NCBI GenBank assembly: GCA_015689775.1
Contig: WVSR01000001.1
Coordinates: 869,501 to 933,500, forward strand
DNA: 64,000 nt
Direction: 5' to 3'
Origin: Rhodobacterales bacterium LSUCC0387
Lineage (GTDB): Bacteria; Pseudomonadota; Alphaproteobacteria; Rhodobacterales; Rhodobacteraceae
Position numbers and translations under genes: made by a program. The notes under the pieces were generated by a model. The model was not told where the DNA came from. It worked only from the letters and a program-made list of their open reading frames with translations, and made no database searches. Of this stretch, positions 1 through 8,920 are shown in pieces; within the stretch, counting starts at the first letter, position 1, and each line of letters starts with the position of its first letter.

Positions 1-715
1 CAAAATCCTGATCGGCCATGTTTTGCGCCACTTTGGGCGTGACATAACGCACTACAACCGCGATCCGCCGATCATCTGAGATATTTGGGCCAGAGCCATG
101 AATGGTCAGGCCGTGATGTAGTGACATTTGTCCCGGCATCAGCTCAATGGCAGTTTTGTCTGTCTCGGCCACATCGACCGCAATCTCTTGGCCGCGCGAC
201 AAAAGGTTTTTTTCATTGAACGTGTCGGTATGGGGCAGAATTTCAGATTTATGGCTGCCTTTGACGAAATCCATACAGCCACTTGCCCGTGTCGCAGGCG
301 AAAGGGCTATCCAAGCCGTGACCATCTCAGAGGTGGTGCCCATTCCCCAATAGGTCAGGTCTTGATGCATGGAGACATATTGATCGCTTTGTGCGTTTTT
401 AATGAAGAACTCAGCACTATAGATTAAAATATCGGGCCCAAGGACGCCTTCGATCACGTCTAAGACCTGTGGCTTGGTCGCTATCTCATGGACAAAGGGC
501 ATCACCAGCTGCGCGTTGACGCGTTTATAGGTGTTGAGGGGCAGGGGCAAATCACCGTCTAGCCAATCGCGTTCGACCCATTCGAGTTGAGTCCGATAGG
601 TTTGTGCCTCATCGCGTGACAGAACATCTATTGGAAAGAGGAACCCATCCTCCCAATAGCGCTCGATCATATCTGGGGCGAGATGGCTTCCGTTGCGCAC
701 GACAGGTTCTTGCAT
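1..715 (-). CDS. Phytanoyl-CoA dioxygenase (PhyH) family protein, C-terminus cut by window edge
   Basis: The frame is open for 238 codons and runs off the left edge. It belongs to the Fe(II)/2-oxoglutarate dioxygenases of the PhyH type. The iron-binding HxD is visible in the segment SMHQDLTYWG (about residue 123) and the distal His in TIHGSGPN (about residue 214), followed by an Arg in DDRRIAVVVRY that should bind 2-oxoglutarate. The substrate cannot be told. The start ATG overlaps the stop of the upstream GntR gene as TAATG, so the two are translationally coupled, which suggests the dioxygenase belongs to the regulator's own regulon. A second PhyH gene lies in this window near 29 kb. Confidence 0.85.
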   Translation of the reverse strand, partial: MQEPVVRNGSHLAPDMIERYWEDGFLFPIDVLSRDEAQTYRTQLEWVERDWLDGDLPLPLNTYKRVNAQLVMPFVHEIATKPQVLDVIEGVLGPDILIYSAEFFIKNAQSDQYVSMHQDLTYWGMGTTSEMVTAWIALSPATRASGCMDFVKGSHKSEILPHTDTFNEKNLLSRGQEIAVDVAETDKTAIELMPGQMSLHHGLTIHGSGPNISDDRRIAVVVRYVTPKVAQNMADQDF

Positions 716-1461
716 TAGAGCATCCTCTTTTCTGGTAATCCAAGGGGCAGAGATGCCTCGCTTGGGTCGTCATCTTCGAAATAGGTTTCATGCTCGGCCC
801 GAATACGGATCAGTTGATCATGAATCCGTGAGAGATGCGCGCGCATTATATCTGCCGCGCCATCAGGATCACGATCAGCCAAGGCGCGGGTCAGCGCGAT
901 ATGATCATCCCATGCCGTTTGCGATGAAAACGCCAAGGATAGCATTCTGACCCGATCCATATGGCCCTTATTCTCGGCGATCAGATCCCACGTAAATTCC
1001 AAACCCGCCCGCAAACAGATTTCCCGGTGGAAAGCGTCATCAGCGGCATGAAACCGCAGCTTGTCGCCCGCGTTTTTGGCGGCGGATTGCTCTGCGATAA
1101 GCCCTTCCAACGCATGAATATCTTCGGGTTCAAGCTCTGTGGCGGCATGACGCACAGCTTCAGCCTCTAGGGCGATGCGAATGAATTGGGCTTGCATCAC
1201 CGCCCGGGTGGAGATCAACGATACCAATGTGGCGCGTTGCGGGCGGATCAGCAGGAAGCCCATTTTCGAAAGCCTGTAGAACGCATCGCGCACGGGTTGA
1301 CGGGAGACTTCAAACCGTTTTGCGATCTCAGCTTCTGACAGCTTCTCACCGGGTTTCAGGTCAAGGTTGAGCACTTGTTTGTGCAACTCCCCATAGACCA
1401 AATCCGCGATCGCAGGGCGGGCGGTTCGGTCAAGCGATATGAGTGGCATATCTTGGGTCAT
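715..1461 (-). CDS. GntR-family (FCD subfamily) transcriptional regulator
   Basis: A 248-residue protein with an N-terminal winged helix-turn-helix (about residues 18-85, including the helix with EVSRQPVRDAFYRL) and an all-helical FCD ligand-binding domain whose metal-binding His residues appear around FHAADDAFHREI. FCD regulators usually sense organic or sugar acids and repress adjacent catabolic genes. The gene is divergent from uxaC and coupled to a PhyH dioxygenase. By position it is the probable regulator of the uxaC-uxuB operon, an UxuR-like role. The ligand is inferred from context only. Confidence 0.88.
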   Translation of the reverse strand: MTQDMPLISLDRTARPAIADLVYGELHKQVLNLDLKPGEKLSEAEIAKRFEVSRQPVRDAFYRLSKMGFLLIRPQRATLVSLISTRAVMQAQFIRIALEAEAVRHAATELEPEDIHALEGLIAEQSAAKNAGDKLRFHAADDAFHREICLRAGLEFTWDLIAENKGHMDRVRMLSLAFSSQTAWDDHIALTRALADRDPDGAADIMRAHLSRIHDQLIRIRAEHETYFEDDDPSEASLPLGLPEKRML

Positions 1462-1468
1462 TTCAGCA

Positions 1469-1509
1469 TCAATCCCTGACTGATTGACCCAGGTTATATA
1501 CTAGCATAT
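1469..1509. promoter_or_regulatory. Two candidate operators between divergent gntR and uxaC
   Basis: Two inverted repeats lie in the short divergent gap: TCAATC-7 nt-GATTGA at 1469-1487, and the near-perfect palindrome ATATACTAGCATAT at 1496-1509 (12 of 14 positions symmetric). Their position suggests binding by the adjacent GntR protein. The sequence differs from the TGGTATACCA sites elsewhere in the window, so this regulator probably reads a different operator. Confidence 0.45.
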
Positions 1510-1545
1510 CAGTTTGCAAGAAAATTAACCGAAAAGGGGCAGCTT

Positions 1546-2949
1546 ATGGGCTTTTTAAGCGAAGATCGCCTGTTTCCCACAGAGCCTACTGTGCGGTCGT
1601 TGGCCCGCTCGCTCTATGCGCATGTCAAAGATGCGCCGATTATCTCGCCTCATGGGCATACTGACCCCCAGTGGTTCGCGCATAATGCGCCCTTTCAAGA
1701 TGCTGCCGACCTATTCATCACGCCCGATCACTATGTGTTTCGGATGCTTCATTCCCAAGGTGTCGCGCTAGAGGATTTGGGCGTGCCGCGTGCCGATGGT
1801 GGTGCGGTGGAAACGGATCCGCGCAAAATCTGGCGGCTGTTTGCACGGCATTATCACCTTTTTGCGGCGACCCCTTCGCGGATGTGGATTGACCACGCGC
1901 TGCAAGATTTGTTTGGCCTAAATCAAAGGCTATCGGCGGAGACAGCAGATGTGGCTTTTGATGCAATCTACGAGAAATTAGCAAGCCCCGCCTTTCGGCC
2001 CCGCGCCCTATTTGAGCGGTTCAACATAGAGGTTCTCGCGACCACGGAAAGCGCGCTTGACGATTTGACCCATCACCGCACGATCCGCGAGAGTGGATGG
2101 CAGGGGCGCGTTGTTACCACCTATCGGCCTGATGCGATTATTGATCCTGATTTTGATGGTTTCAAAGGCAATGTCGAAGCCTTCTGTGCGCATGGTGGCG
2201 GTGCTGTGACATGGGAGAGTTATCTCGCTGCCCATCATGCCCGCCGCGCGTATTTTGCATCTTTGGGCGCAACCGCGACTGATCATGGCCACCCAACGGC
2301 CAACACCGCCAATCTCTCGCAGGCCGAGGCCGCGGCCCTTTTTGACGATGTCATGACAGGCAAGGCCGACCCCGCCACGCGCGAGCTGTTTCGCGCGCAT
2401 ATGCTGACAGAGATGGCGCGCATGTCGGTTGCAGATGGTTTGGTGATGCAAATACACGCAGGATCACAGCGCAATCATTCCGATTGGGTCTTGGCGCGTT
2501 TTGGTCGGGATAAGGGTTATGACATCCCACAACGCACCGATTACGTCACCGCGCTGCGCCCCTTGTTGCAGGAATTTGGCCGCGCGGAAGGGTTTCATCT
2601 GATCCTATTCACCTTGGATGAAAGCAGCTACGCCCGCGAACTGGCACCCTTAGCGGGGGTATATCCTTGTCTCTTTCTGGGCCCGCCTTGGTGGTTCCAT
2701 GACAGCTATGAAGGGATGATGCGCTTTCGCTGTTCGGTTACGGAAACCGCTGGATTCTATAACCTCGCAGGGTTCAATGATGACACCCGTGCCTTTTGCT
2801 CGATCCCCGCGCGCCACGATGTCGCCCGGCGGGTCGATGCGGCCTATCTGGCGGAATTGATTGTCACGGGACGCTTGGACGAAAGCGAAGCGGGTGATCT
2901 GATGCAGGAATTAACCACGGGGCTTGCGCGCCGTGCCTATAAACTTTGA
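1546..2949 (+). CDS. uxaC: Uronate isomerase (glucuronate/galacturonate isomerase)
   Basis: Converts D-glucuronate to D-fructuronate and D-galacturonate to D-tagaturonate in the cytoplasm, the first step of the Ashwell hexuronate pathway. The 467-residue length is that of the UxaC family (amidohydrolase-like TIM barrel). The metal-binding HGH triad is at H36 and H38 (PHGHTDPQWF), and the family segments around MQIHAGSQRNHSDWVLARFGRDKGYDIP and PWWFHDS are present. An AAGGGG ribosome site precedes the ATG. It leads an operon that once contained kduI and kduD and now continues to uxuB. Confidence 0.95.
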   Translation: MGFLSEDRLFPTEPTVRSLARSLYAHVKDAPIISPHGHTDPQWFAHNAPFQDAADLFITPDHYVFRMLHSQGVALEDLGVPRADGGAVETDPRKIWRLFARHYHLFAATPSRMWIDHALQDLFGLNQRLSAETADVAFDAIYEKLASPAFRPRALFERFNIEVLATTESALDDLTHHRTIRESGWQGRVVTTYRPDAIIDPDFDGFKGNVEAFCAHGGGAVTWESYLAAHHARRAYFASLGATATDHGHPTANTANLSQAEAAALFDDVMTGKADPATRELFRAHMLTEMARMSVADGLVMQIHAGSQRNHSDWVLARFGRDKGYDIPQRTDYVTALRPLLQEFGRAEGFHLILFTLDESSYARELAPLAGVYPCLFLGPPWWFHDSYEGMMRFRCSVTETAGFYNLAGFNDDTRAFCSIPARHDVARRVDAAYLAELIVTGRLDESEAGDLMQELTTGLARRAYKL

Positions 2950-2962
2950 AAGGACTTCTTTG

Positions 2963-3162
2963 ATGATCGAGGTTGAAACCCGCCATGCGATCCACCCTGA
3001 CCACGCAAAGGGTATGGATACGGCAATGTTGCGTGCATTCCCGCAGGTCGATGGGTCGAGCCGTCAGATATCGATCACACGGCGGCCTTTCGTGCCTCCC
3101 CTGCGGCGGCTGATATTCATGGTGCAGTGATCAATATAGAGGGAGGATGGCTTGCCCAATAA
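2963..3162 (+). pseudogene. Deletion scar: kduI 5' end fused out of frame to kduD 3' end
   Basis: The ATG at 2963 starts a reading frame whose first 24 or so residues match the N-terminus of 5-keto-4-deoxyuronate isomerase KduI (VETRHAIHPDHAK, then a Leu-Arg). In a second frame, from about 3034 to the TAA at 3160-3162, the residues IPAGRWVEPSDI through GAVINIEGGWLAQ match the C-terminus of the SDR KduD (2-deoxy-D-gluconate 3-dehydrogenase). The junction is near 3032-3040. One internal deletion of about 1.5 kb (estimated from normal gene sizes) explains both pieces. The kduD tail still overlaps the uxuB start, so the ancestral order was uxaC-kduI-kduD-uxuB. A 55-codon frame (2963-3130) remains but should not be functional. 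Confidence 0.8.
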
Positions 3163-4579
3163 ACCTTTGACCCGCAAGGCACCCGCCCCAAACCCGGGCA
3201 TTGTTCACTTGGGCCTTGGGGCGTTTTTTCGCGCGCATGGAGCGATTTACACACAACAGGCCATGGCAAAGGCAGGCGGGGATTGGGGGATCATCGGGGT
3301 CTCTCTTAAATCACCCACAACCCGTGATGCGCTGCAGCCGCAAGGCGCTGTTTATCATGCTTTGGAACTTGCCCCAGATGGTGCAGAGCTTCTCTTGGTT
3401 ACAAGCCTAAACGCGGTTTTGGTTGCCCCAGAAGACCCTTCTGCGGTTTTGGCCGCAATGGCAGACCCTGCGGTCAAAATTGTCTCGCTGACCGTCACTG
3501 AGAAAGGCTATTGCCACCATCCCGCAAACGGCGCGTTGGATCGAAATCACCCTGATATCATCCATGATCTGACCCAAGACAGTCCGCAGAGCAGCATTGG
3601 CTATCTCACCCGCGCGCTTGCCCTGCGCAAAGCGGCTGGTATCCCGCCCTTTACTGTTTTGTGCTGTGATAATCTGCCTCATAATGGGCAACTTTTGCGC
3701 GGGTTAGTGCTGGAATTTGCACAAAGTCTTGACCCAGATCTTGCGCGATGGATCGCGGATAATGGTGCCTTTCCCTCAACTATGGTGGATCGAATCGTGC
3801 CCGCCACCACGGATGAGACTCGTGCAGAGGTGGCACGCCTGACGGGCTTTGCTGATGCCGCCTCCGTGGTGCATGAACCTTATCGCCAATGGGTGATGGA
3901 GGATAATTTTGTCGGCGCTGCGCGCCCCGCATGGGATCAGGTTGGGGCAGAGTTGGTGCGGGATGTCGCCCCTTTTGAGGATATGAAGCTTCGAATGCTC
4001 AACGCCTCCCATTCGGCCTTGTCTTACTTGGGTTATGTTGCGGGGCATCATACCATCACGAATGTTATGGCTGATCCCGTGTTTGACGCCTATGCACAGC
4101 GTCTGTGGGCGCGCGAGATCATTCCCCATTTGACCCCGCCTGAAGGTGTATCGCTAGAAAATTATGCGATGGCCTTGCGCGCGCGCTTCAAGAACCCAGC
4201 GATCCAGCACCGCACATGGCAGATTGCAATGGATGGCAGCCAGAAATTGCCGCAACGCCTGCTTGGGACACTACGCGCGGCGCGCAAAAAGGGGGCTGAG
4301 GATGGGGGCCTGATCCTTGCTGTTGCGGGGTGGATGCGTTATACGGCTGACCTTGACGAGGCTGGAGATGCAATCGAGCTGCGTGATCCAATGGCCGATG
4401 CACTGCGTGCCGCCCACTCAGGCATGGACGGGGCCGAAGCAGTCGCGCGGATTTTGGGCATTGAAGCGATCTTTGACCCAAGCCTTGCGGATGATATCCG
4501 CGCGGCCGTAACCGATGCCTATTTGGCTCTGTCCCGTGATGGGGTGCGAAAATCGCTAGAGGCCTATCTCGCAACTTAA
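3152..4579 (+). CDS. uxuB: Fructuronate reductase / mannitol dehydrogenase family
   Basis: NAD-dependent reduction of D-fructuronate to D-mannonate (or tagaturonate to altronate in the UxaB subgroup). The 475 residues show the long-chain mannitol dehydrogenase family start GIVHLGLGAFFRAH (dinucleotide binding) and the segment MVDRIVPATTD followed by EPYRQWVMED and the lysine-containing KLRMLNASHSALSYLG, the family active-site helix. The start codon is TTG, chosen because GGGAGG sits five bases upstream and no in-frame ATG fits. The start overlaps the kduD remnant by 11 bases. The gene converges with the transketolase gene; the stop codons overlap and there is no terminator. Confidence 0.9.
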   Translation: MPNKPLTRKAPAPNPGIVHLGLGAFFRAHGAIYTQQAMAKAGGDWGIIGVSLKSPTTRDALQPQGAVYHALELAPDGAELLLVTSLNAVLVAPEDPSAVLAAMADPAVKIVSLTVTEKGYCHHPANGALDRNHPDIIHDLTQDSPQSSIGYLTRALALRKAAGIPPFTVLCCDNLPHNGQLLRGLVLEFAQSLDPDLARWIADNGAFPSTMVDRIVPATTDETRAEVARLTGFADAASVVHEPYRQWVMEDNFVGAARPAWDQVGAELVRDVAPFEDMKLRMLNASHSALSYLGYVAGHHTITNVMADPVFDAYAQRLWAREIIPHLTPPEGVSLENYAMALRARFKNPAIQHRTWQIAMDGSQKLPQRLLGTLRAARKKGAEDGGLILAVAGWMRYTADLDEAGDAIELRDPMADALRAAHSGMDGAEAVARILGIEAIFDPSLADDIRAAVTDAYLALSRDGVRKSLEAYLAT

Positions 4580-6525
4580 AGCGCAAGCCGTGCTATGGCG
4601 GCTGCAACAATGGCCTCGGTCGTGATACCAAAATGGGCGAAGAGCTCGGGCCCTTTTGCAGAGGCCCCAAACCCCGTCATGCCGATAAATGGATCTTCTG
4701 GGGCAAGGATTTGATCCCATCCGAACCGCACAGCGGCCTCAATGCCGATTTTAGGGCCTGCGCCCAAGATTGCCGCGCGCTGCGCGGGGCTTTGGTTTTG
4801 AAAAATTTCCCAACAGGGCAGCGAGACAACCGTGGCGCCGATGCCCGCCTGTTGCAGCTGCGCAGCTGCGTCAACCGCAAGCCTTACTTCGCTGCCCGTT
4901 GCAATCAGCGTGATATCGCGGGGGTCTTCGCCTACCAGGATATACCCCCCATTGGCGCGTCCCATTACGGGGGGCAGTTGCCCCAAGTCCTGACGGCTCA
5001 GCGCCAAAAGGGTTGGGCCTGATTTGCGGCGCAGGGCTTGATCCCATGCCATGACCGTTTCGCGCGTATCGGCGGGGCGCATCACCCAGAAATTAGGCAT
5101 GGCTCTAAAACTGGCGAGGATTTCAACGGGCTGATGGGTCGGCCCATTTGACCCAACCCCGATTGAGTCATGGCTAAAGACAAAAAGAACGGGCAAGCCC
5201 ATCAATGCGGCCATCCGCATCGCGGGTCGCTCGTAATCGGCAAAGGCCAGATAGGTAACATTGACCGCAACCAGCCCGCCATGGGCGGCTATTCCACAGG
5301 CCATTGCCCCCATTAAATGCTCGCGCACGCCACAATGGACATAGCTGCCTTGGCGGCTCTCAGGGCCAAAGGCTGTGCGACCGCGTTTGTGATTGGTGGG
5401 GGCCTCTAAATCTGCGCAGAGAATGCACAGCTCGGGCAAAGCGGCCTCCAACCCTTCGCAAATATCGCCCGATGAGGCGATTGTCGCGCGGGGTACGCCT
5501 GATGCGGTCAAACGCGCTTCGATATCGACCATAATTTGCGGCCAGTTTTGGGGCAATATGCCGTCCGTTCGTCGGGTGAATTCTGCGGCCTTTGGGTCGG
5601 ATTTCAGACGCGCGGCCCATGCCAGCGCGGCATCTCTTCCGCGTGACATCGCGGCTGTCCAATCCGCATAAATATCCTGCGGGATGACAAAGGCCTCGTG
5701 GGTCCAGTTGCGCGCGACGCGCGCCTCGGCCGCGTCTTGTGGGGAAAGTGGCGCACTATGTCCGCCGCGTTGCCCCTCAAGGCGGGGGATGCCGCGCGCA
5801 ATCGTTGTGCGGCATGCAATCAAAGAGGGACGAGGGTCAGACTTTGCCACCAGAATAGCGGCGTCAGTCGCAGCGATATCATGGCCATCTACCTCGACTA
5901 CATGCCATCCCGCCGCGGTAAATCGGGCGGGAATGTCCTCGCTGATCGACAAAGCGGTGTCGCCGTCATCGGTGATATGGTTGTCATCCCACAGAAATGT
6001 CAGCCGCCCCAAGCGCAAATGACCCGCCAGTGAAATCGCCTCTTGGCCAATTCCCTCCTGCAAGCAGCCATCGCCGACAAAGGCCCATGTGCGATGATCG
6101 CAGAGATCAGCCCCAAATTCTGCGCGCATCCGTTCTTCGGCTACGGCCATACCAACCGCGCAAGCGATGCCCTGACCGAGCAGCCCAGTTGTGATCTCAA
6201 TCCCGGCATCTTGTTCAATCTCTGGATGCCCTGCGCAGACCGAATGCAATTTGCGAAAAGATTTAACTGCCGCAAGATCAACCTTGTCATAGCCTGAGAG
6301 GTGCAGCAGCGCATAAAGCAACATAGAGCCATGGCCGTTGGAGAGAACCACGCGATCTCGGTCAGGCCAAACTGGGTTTTTGGGGTCAACCTTTAGGTGA
6401 TTGGCGTAAAGCGTTGCTGCAATCTCGGCCATACCAAGCGGGACGCCCTGATGGCCTTCACCCGCCGCCACAATCGTATCAAGTGCCAAAAAGCGGATTG
6501 CATCCGCCATGGATTGAATGTTCAT
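4576..6525 (-). CDS. Divergent single-chain transketolase
   Basis: Thiamine-diphosphate enzyme moving two-carbon units between sugars. The 649 residues contain the ThDP motif GDGCLQEG...DDNHI, the pyrimidine domain with HCGVREH, and SHDSIGVGSNGPTHQP in the C-terminal half. Two otherwise well-conserved motifs differ from housekeeping transketolase: GHQG in place of GHPG near residue 24, and GLLGQG in place of GPLGQG. This points to a specialised substrate. The start ATG at 6525 is preceded by AAGGAAAG; a longer frame exists but would overlap the upstream gene. It lies ten bases downstream of the SAF-domain oxidoreductase and is probably co-transcribed with it. Confidence 0.9.
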   Translation of the reverse strand: MNIQSMADAIRFLALDTIVAAGEGHQGVPLGMAEIAATLYANHLKVDPKNPVWPDRDRVVLSNGHGSMLLYALLHLSGYDKVDLAAVKSFRKLHSVCAGHPEIEQDAGIEITTGLLGQGIACAVGMAVAEERMRAEFGADLCDHRTWAFVGDGCLQEGIGQEAISLAGHLRLGRLTFLWDDNHITDDGDTALSISEDIPARFTAAGWHVVEVDGHDIAATDAAILVAKSDPRPSLIACRTTIARGIPRLEGQRGGHSAPLSPQDAAEARVARNWTHEAFVIPQDIYADWTAAMSRGRDAALAWAARLKSDPKAAEFTRRTDGILPQNWPQIMVDIEARLTASGVPRATIASSGDICEGLEAALPELCILCADLEAPTNHKRGRTAFGPESRQGSYVHCGVREHLMGAMACGIAAHGGLVAVNVTYLAFADYERPAMRMAALMGLPVLFVFSHDSIGVGSNGPTHQPVEILASFRAMPNFWVMRPADTRETVMAWDQALRRKSGPTLLALSRQDLGQLPPVMGRANGGYILVGEDPRDITLIATGSEVRLAVDAAAQLQQAGIGATVVSLPCWEIFQNQSPAQRAAILGAGPKIGIEAAVRFGWDQILAPEDPFIGMTGFGASAKGPELFAHFGITTEAIVAAAIARLAL

Positions 6526-6535
6526 GCGGCTTTCC

Positions 6536-7876
6536 TTAGCCATTAGCCATCTCACGCAAGGCCCGGCGCATCTCAAAAATATCCAGATCGTCTTTGATCT
6601 CGACATCATCTAGGGTCACGATCTGATCGCGGGCGATGTCTCGCTTGAGCTTGATGTGATGCGCAAGCCCGATCGGCAGGGCATTGACCTTGGCCGCATG
6701 CGTTGCGGGGATCGCTTTGGCCCAAACTTTGAACCCGCCTTCGCCGTCCAAATAGTCGCCCGCCTTGAAATCCCCTTTGGCGGTTGCGACTGCATCAGCG
6801 CGATAGAGCGTTGAGCTGCCGGTGGCCTCGCCGCGCAAAACAGCGTTCAAAACAGAAACTGATGTTTCAAGGCCAATCAAATGAAAGGGCCGCCACATCG
6901 ACCCATACCACCCGCTTTCATCGGTCAAGAGCCCATATTGTTGGAAGCAGGCGCGCGTATATTCATCGGGCGCCCGAAAGGTGACGAACATTCCGTATTG
7001 GATATTGTTCATCACCACCCGCCCATCGGGTTCGCGACTTGCCGCGATATCGACCAAGCCCGCACGGGCCAATTGCCCGCCTTCGGATTGGGGTTTGAAC
7101 ACGCGTGCCAGGTCATGCAGCCCCGCGGGGTGGAAGGCCAAGCCATCCTCTGGGCAGTCAAGCCCTGTAGCATTGGCGACAGCCGCCATTTCAATCGCGG
7201 CCTTGGTGCCATCAGTGAAACTGTTATACATTTTTGGATTGAAATCACCTGCCGCGACTTCTTCTTCGCTCCACCCAAAAAAGCCCCAAACTGTGTCGGG
7301 GGTCGAATAGCGGTAGTGCGGGCAGAAATTCATACCCTTGCCTGCGGCGACCATTTCAAAGCCACTCGCGTGCACCCAATCCACAAGTTCGCAAATTGCG
7401 GCAGGCTGATCGCCATAGGCCATGGAATAGACTACACCTTTTTCACGGGCGCGCGCGGCCAAATAGGCCCCGCATAGGACATCTGCCTCGACATTAACCA
7501 TTATCACATGTTTGCCAGCCTCAATGGCCGCAAGCGCATGACGGATGCCTGCAATCGGATGCCCTGTAGCCTCAATCACGCAGTCGATGCCATCAAATGC
7601 CATCAACGCCAGCGCGTCATCAGTAATGCAGGTTTTGCCCGTCTTATAGGCTTCAGAGAGGGTTGGGGCATCATAGGCCTCGGCAGCCCAATGAACACGC
7701 GCAAATGAGGCTTTGGCCTTGCCGATATCAATATCCGCAACACCCACTATGTGATAACCCTTGATGTGTTTTGCCTGCGCCATGATCATTGAGCCAAATT
7801 TCCCCGCCCCAATCAAACCAACACGTACAGGCCCCTTTGCGGCGTTATATTCAGTAAGCAGTCGTGAAAGGTTCAT
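6536..7876 (-). CDS. NAD(P)-dependent Gfo/Idh-like oxidoreductase with C-terminal SAF domain
   Basis: The 446-residue protein starts with a Rossmann motif VGLIGAGKFGSMI (about residues 18-30). It continues as a homoserine-dehydrogenase-like catalytic part (AIEAGKHVIMVNVEADVL) and ends with a short SAF-like segment (LKRDIARDQIVTLDDVEI). Proteins of this build are usually annotated as SAF-domain oxidoreductases or homoserine-dehydrogenase-like; to my knowledge the substrate is not established. It is the first gene of an operon with a divergent transketolase and faces a second operon with a split transketolase and an SDR, so a short-chain or branched sugar intermediate is a reasonable guess, but only that. 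Confidence 0.8.
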   Translation of the reverse strand: MNLSRLLTEYNAAKGPVRVGLIGAGKFGSMIMAQAKHIKGYHIVGVADIDIGKAKASFARVHWAAEAYDAPTLSEAYKTGKTCITDDALALMAFDGIDCVIEATGHPIAGIRHALAAIEAGKHVIMVNVEADVLCGAYLAARAREKGVVYSMAYGDQPAAICELVDWVHASGFEMVAAGKGMNFCPHYRYSTPDTVWGFFGWSEEEVAAGDFNPKMYNSFTDGTKAAIEMAAVANATGLDCPEDGLAFHPAGLHDLARVFKPQSEGGQLARAGLVDIAASREPDGRVVMNNIQYGMFVTFRAPDEYTRACFQQYGLLTDESGWYGSMWRPFHLIGLETSVSVLNAVLRGEATGSSTLYRADAVATAKGDFKAGDYLDGEGGFKVWAKAIPATHAAKVNALPIGLAHHIKLKRDIARDQIVTLDDVEIKDDLDIFEMRRALREMANG

Positions 7877-8080
7877 GATGTCTTTCCCCTATTGGTTGCG
7901 GCACAAGCCCTATCTTTTGATAACGGGACGGCTGCGACAATAACCATCATTTTTTTGAGCATTACCTTAAAGCAGAGCTTAAAGATTATTCATTTATCTG
8001 GTCTTGTTTTTCGCCCTGTCGCTGCCGCATCTTTGCGCCGATTTTATGGGGAAACCGCAGATCATGTAGGGAGGGGTGTT
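7877..8080. promoter_or_regulatory. Divergent promoter region between the two transketolase operons
   Basis: A 204-base gap between back-to-back genes, AT-rich in its middle part. It contains two direct copies of CTTAAAG (7966-7972 and 7978-7984), 12 bases apart start to start, which could be an activator half-site pair. No palindrome of the TGGTATACCA type is present. The right end has an excellent ribosome site, AGGGAGGGG at 8068-8076. Confidence 0.35.
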
Positions 8081-8920
8081 GTGAGCCAGAGCGGAGCAAA
8101 TATGTCGCTGGCACAACGGGCTTGGGCTATTCGGCGCAACGCATTGTTGATGGGCGAGGTGCAGGGGCAAGGCTATATTGGTCAGGCGCTTGGTGTCGCT
8201 GATGTCTTGGCCGTTTCCTATTTTCATGCGATGCGCTTGCGCGCCGATGAGCCAGAATGGGAGAGGCGCGATCGGTTTTATCTTTCCATCGGCCACTACG
8301 CGATTGCGCTCTATGCGGCGCTAATTGAAGTGGGGATTTTGCCCGAGGATGAGATCGCCACCTATGGCATGGATGACAGCCGCCTGCCTATGTCAGGCAT
8401 GGCCGCCTATACGCCTGGGATGGAGATCACGGGTGGATCGCTTGGTCATGGGTTAGGCATTGCGGTGGGCGCTGCCTTGGGTCTGAAACGCAAGAACAAC
8501 CCCGCTTTTGTCTATAATCTGTTGTCAGATGGGGAACTTGGCGAAGGCTCAACTTGGGAGGCAGTGATGTCTGCCACCCAATGGAAATTGGACAACCTAA
8601 TTGCGATTGTCGATTTCAACAATCAACAGGCCGATGGGCCAAGTCGTGCGGCCTTGGCTCAAGGGGCAGAGGTGCCGAAATGGGAGGCCTTTGGATGGTT
8701 CGCCCAAGAGGTGGATGGTAATGATTTGACAGCGGTGGTTGCGGCCTTCGATGCCGCAAAAACGCATCCCAACCCATGCCCCCGCGTTATTATTTGCAAT
8801 ACCAAAATGTGTCATGGGATCAGCTTTCTTGAGACCCGTGAGAAAACGCATTTTATCCGTGTCGAAGCCGATGAATGGGCCAAGGCCCTGGCTGAGCATG
8901 AGGAGAAAAAGCCGCTATGA
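8081..8920 (+). CDS. Transketolase N-terminal subunit (split type)
   Basis: ThDP-binding half of a two-subunit transketolase, 279 residues. Motifs: SIGHYAIALYAAL, GMEITGGSLGHGLGIAVG, and the ThDP site SDGELGEGSTWEA followed by VDFNNQQADG. The usual GH-G motif near the N-terminus reads GYIGQALG, so the substrate-contacting His is a Tyr here. The GTG start was chosen because AGGGAGGGG is six bases upstream; an ATG seven codons later (8102) is the alternative. It overlaps the C-terminal subunit gene by ATGA. Apulose-4-phosphate transketolase (AptAB) and the sulfoglycolytic SqwGH are split enzymes of this architecture, but nothing here proves either role. Confidence 0.88.
   Translation: MSQSGANMSLAQRAWAIRRNALLMGEVQGQGYIGQALGVADVLAVSYFHAMRLRADEPEWERRDRFYLSIGHYAIALYAALIEVGILPEDEIATYGMDDSRLPMSGMAAYTPGMEITGGSLGHGLGIAVGAALGLKRKNNPAFVYNLLSDGELGEGSTWEAVMSATQWKLDNLIAIVDFNNQQADGPSRAALAQGAEVPKWEAFGWFAQEVDGNDLTAVVAAFDAAKTHPNPCPRVIICNTKMCHGISFLETREKTHFIRVEADEWAKALAEHEEKKPL

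Noticed and set aside
2963-3162. A genuine small gene between uxaC and uxuB
   Set aside because: Its two reading frames match opposite ends of two different known enzymes, which a deletion explains better.
4576-6525. Housekeeping transketolase TktA
   Set aside because: Two usually invariant motifs differ and the gene is placed with a SAF-domain dehydrogenase, not with pentose-phosphate or Calvin-cycle genes.
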